A stretch of DNA of 6,432 nucleotides from Lachnospiraceae bacterium (GTDB lineage Bacteria > Bacillota > Clostridia > Lachnospirales > Lachnospiraceae). The notes below the pieces were generated by a model that worked only from the letters and a program-made list of their open reading frames with translations, ran no database searches and was not told the DNA's origin. Below are positions 5,449 through 6,432 of this stretch, piece after piece. The stretch is taken from the NCBI GenBank assembly GCA_020860745.1, contig JAJBTR010000430.1, positions 1 through 6,432 on the forward strand, written 5' to 3'. Position 1 is the stretch's first letter. Each line of letters starts with the position of its first letter. The position numbers and the translations under genes were made by a program.

Positions 5449-5737
5449 TTTCTTAGATAAAATGTTTGACATGAATCATGACGGAAAGCTCGGCCCACTT
5501 GAGACGTCAATGAAATGGGCGACAATTGCCGGAGTGATGGACGAGTGTACAAAACAAAATGATGTAGATAGTTCTTTTGATGTTGATTTATCGTTCAGCG
5601 GAGTTACAGATGACCAGAGGGATGAACTGGAGATGGCCGGTTTGGATCCGTTTGAGCTGGAGTGGATGGATGAAGAAGAACGCAGAGAAGCGATGGAGGG
5701 TGTTGGCTTAGATCCGGATGATTATGACTTTATGTGA
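5441..5737 (+). CDS. Small acidic protein with one EF-hand-like calcium loop
   Basis: A 98-residue, strongly acidic protein. Residues 10-21 (DMNHDGKLGPLE) match the EF-hand loop D-x-[DN]-x-D-G-x-[LIV]-x-x-x-E at every ligand position, so calcium binding is plausible; the preceding helix is MFDFLDKMF. A second EF-hand is not visible, so it may pair by dimerising or the loop may only be structural. The C-terminal part repeats short acidic segments of the type GLDPFELEWMDEEE and GLDPDDYDF. Similar short proteins with this N-terminal pattern are, to my recollection, common and unnamed in Lachnospiraceae. Start: ATG 5441, with GAGGAGG (5428-5434) 6 bases upstream, overlapping the HIRAN gene's end by eight bases, so the two are translationally coupled. 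There is no signal sequence. A high negative charge could also mean DNA mimicry or binding a basic partner, but this is speculation. Confidence 0.82.
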   Translation: MFDFLDKMFDMNHDGKLGPLETSMKWATIAGVMDECTKQNDVDSSFDVDLSFSGVTDDQRDELEMAGLDPFELEWMDEEERREAMEGVGLDPDDYDFM

Positions 5738-5798
5738 TTTCCGGTTTTGAACATGAAAGATTATGAAAGCGGTTATTCGCAGCAGGAAAGGAGACGGT

Positions 5799-6419
5799 AT
5801 GAACAAAGAAAGAATCTACAGTACTCATAGCAGGGGAAAAGTATATCATATCCCCGGATGCCGTTATGCAAATTGGATCCCGGAAAAATACGTTGCCAGA
5901 CAAACAAAATACAGGGTGGAATCTGAGGGGTATCGCCCCTGTCGGTGCTGCAATACACTGAAGTTTAGAGTGGAGCGTGAGTTTCATGATCTGAATTTAT
6001 ATTGTAAAGATAAGCAAATAGAATTTCATTTAAAACCCGATGCGCTTTTTGTAAAGACTGAGATCGGATGTTGGAAGATAGTCTATCGGAATGATCTGCA
6101 GAATTATGCCTTGTATCACAGGAATGATACCGGCTATCCGGCTGATTTTGATCATCCGGAATGGGAAACATATCATAAACAGTATGACAAACCATTGGTA
6201 TCCTCTTTGACAGATGCATTTACATATATCTATAAGCATGATCTTTTCCGCAAGGCAGAAAGAGAGGCAAATGCAAAAATAAAAGAGGCAAAGCCGGATC
6301 AGAAATTAAAGAAAAAAGAACGGATGATTGAGCGGAGGAAAAAGATGCGTCGTGTAGAGTATCTGTTCCGCAAGATCGAAGACGGAGACAGGGAATTTAT
6401 AAAATTATCAATATGTTGA
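5799..6419 (+). CDS. Protein with Ada-like His/Cys zinc site and basic C-terminus
   Basis: A 206-residue protein with no membrane segment. Near the N-terminus VYHIPGC (His17, Cys21) is followed about 25 residues later by GYRPCRCC (Cys48, Cys50, Cys51). The arrangement H-x3-C ... GY-[RK]-P-C-x2-C resembles the zinc-binding Ada-like module found in the DNA methyl-phosphotriester repair protein Ada and in some nucleases. The middle (about 60-150) is rich in Tyr, Trp and His and unassigned. The end (about 150-200) is a highly basic helix rich in Lys, Arg and Glu that could bind nucleic acid. Start: ATG 5799, with AAAGGAG (5787-5793) 5 bases upstream; the in-frame ATG at 5763 has no good site. It follows the EF-hand gene by 61 bases without a terminator and is followed at once by another ribosome binding site, so it is inside the operon. 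No catalytic motif is visible; the exact role is unknown. Confidence 0.78.
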   Translation: MNKERIYSTHSRGKVYHIPGCRYANWIPEKYVARQTKYRVESEGYRPCRCCNTLKFRVEREFHDLNLYCKDKQIEFHLKPDALFVKTEIGCWKIVYRNDLQNYALYHRNDTGYPADFDHPEWETYHKQYDKPLVSSLTDAFTYIYKHDLFRKAEREANAKIKEAKPDQKLKKKERMIERRKKMRRVEYLFRKIEDGDREFIKLSIC

Positions 6420-6432
6420 GGAGAAATTCGTA
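6418..6432 (+). promoter_or_regulatory. Ribosome binding site for a further operon gene
   Basis: GAGGAG (6418-6423) overlaps the stop of the Ada-like gene. The final base of the window is an A 9 bases after it, so an ATG beginning at 6432 would be correctly spaced. This suggests that the operon continues beyond the window, although the next gene itself cannot be seen. Confidence 0.5.

Noticed and set aside
5763..5798. Longer Ada-like protein starting at ATG 5763
   Set aside because: No Shine-Dalgarno sequence at the right distance, while ATG 5799 has AAAGGAG five bases upstream.

Overview
The window looks like chromosomal or integrated accessory DNA from a low-to-mid GC Gram-positive anaerobe, most likely a clostridial (Lachnospiraceae-type) member of the Bacillota. 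The signs are strong AGGAGG-type ribosome binding sites at almost every start, extended -10 promoters, tightly packed or overlapping starts and stops, and protein families common in that group. This placement rests on style and family content, not on a marker gene. No rRNA, tRNA, CRISPR array, transposase or integrase was seen.

Left part, minus strand (1-2408). A membrane-anchored alpha/beta hydrolase (1659-2408) lies upstream of a WYL-domain transcriptional regulator (420-1540). A partial, AT-rich gene of unknown function (1-420) is coupled to the regulator by a one-base stop/start overlap. The regulator is unusual in two ways. Its only well-placed start is ATT, behind a perfect ribosome binding site. 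Its C-terminal quarter is in the -1 frame after an A8-G run that contains the slippery heptamer A AAA AAG, with a zero-frame stop two codons later. It is either a frameshift pseudogene (or sequence error) or a regulator made by programmed frameshifting.

Middle (2409-4857). A divergent intergenic region of about 340 bases holds mutually exclusive inverted repeats and one candidate promoter in each direction. It is followed on the plus strand by a 702-residue protein with a long helical N-terminal part of unknown function, a coiled coil and a C-terminal DUF2325 domain.

Right part, plus strand (4858-6432). The intergenic stretch after the DUF2325 gene contains a GAAC-N4-GTTC palindrome like a Gram-positive LexA box, a plausible promoter and a very strong intrinsic terminator. 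The terminator ends only eight bases before the ribosome binding site of the next operon. That operon encodes a 41-residue Cys-rich protein, a stand-alone HIRAN-domain protein, a small acidic protein with one EF-hand-like loop, a protein with an Ada-like His/Cys zinc site, and probably another gene starting at the window edge. HIRAN and Ada-like domains point to DNA damage or DNA ends. Together with the LexA-like box, this operon is the best candidate in the window for an undescribed, conditionally expressed DNA-related module, but that is inference.
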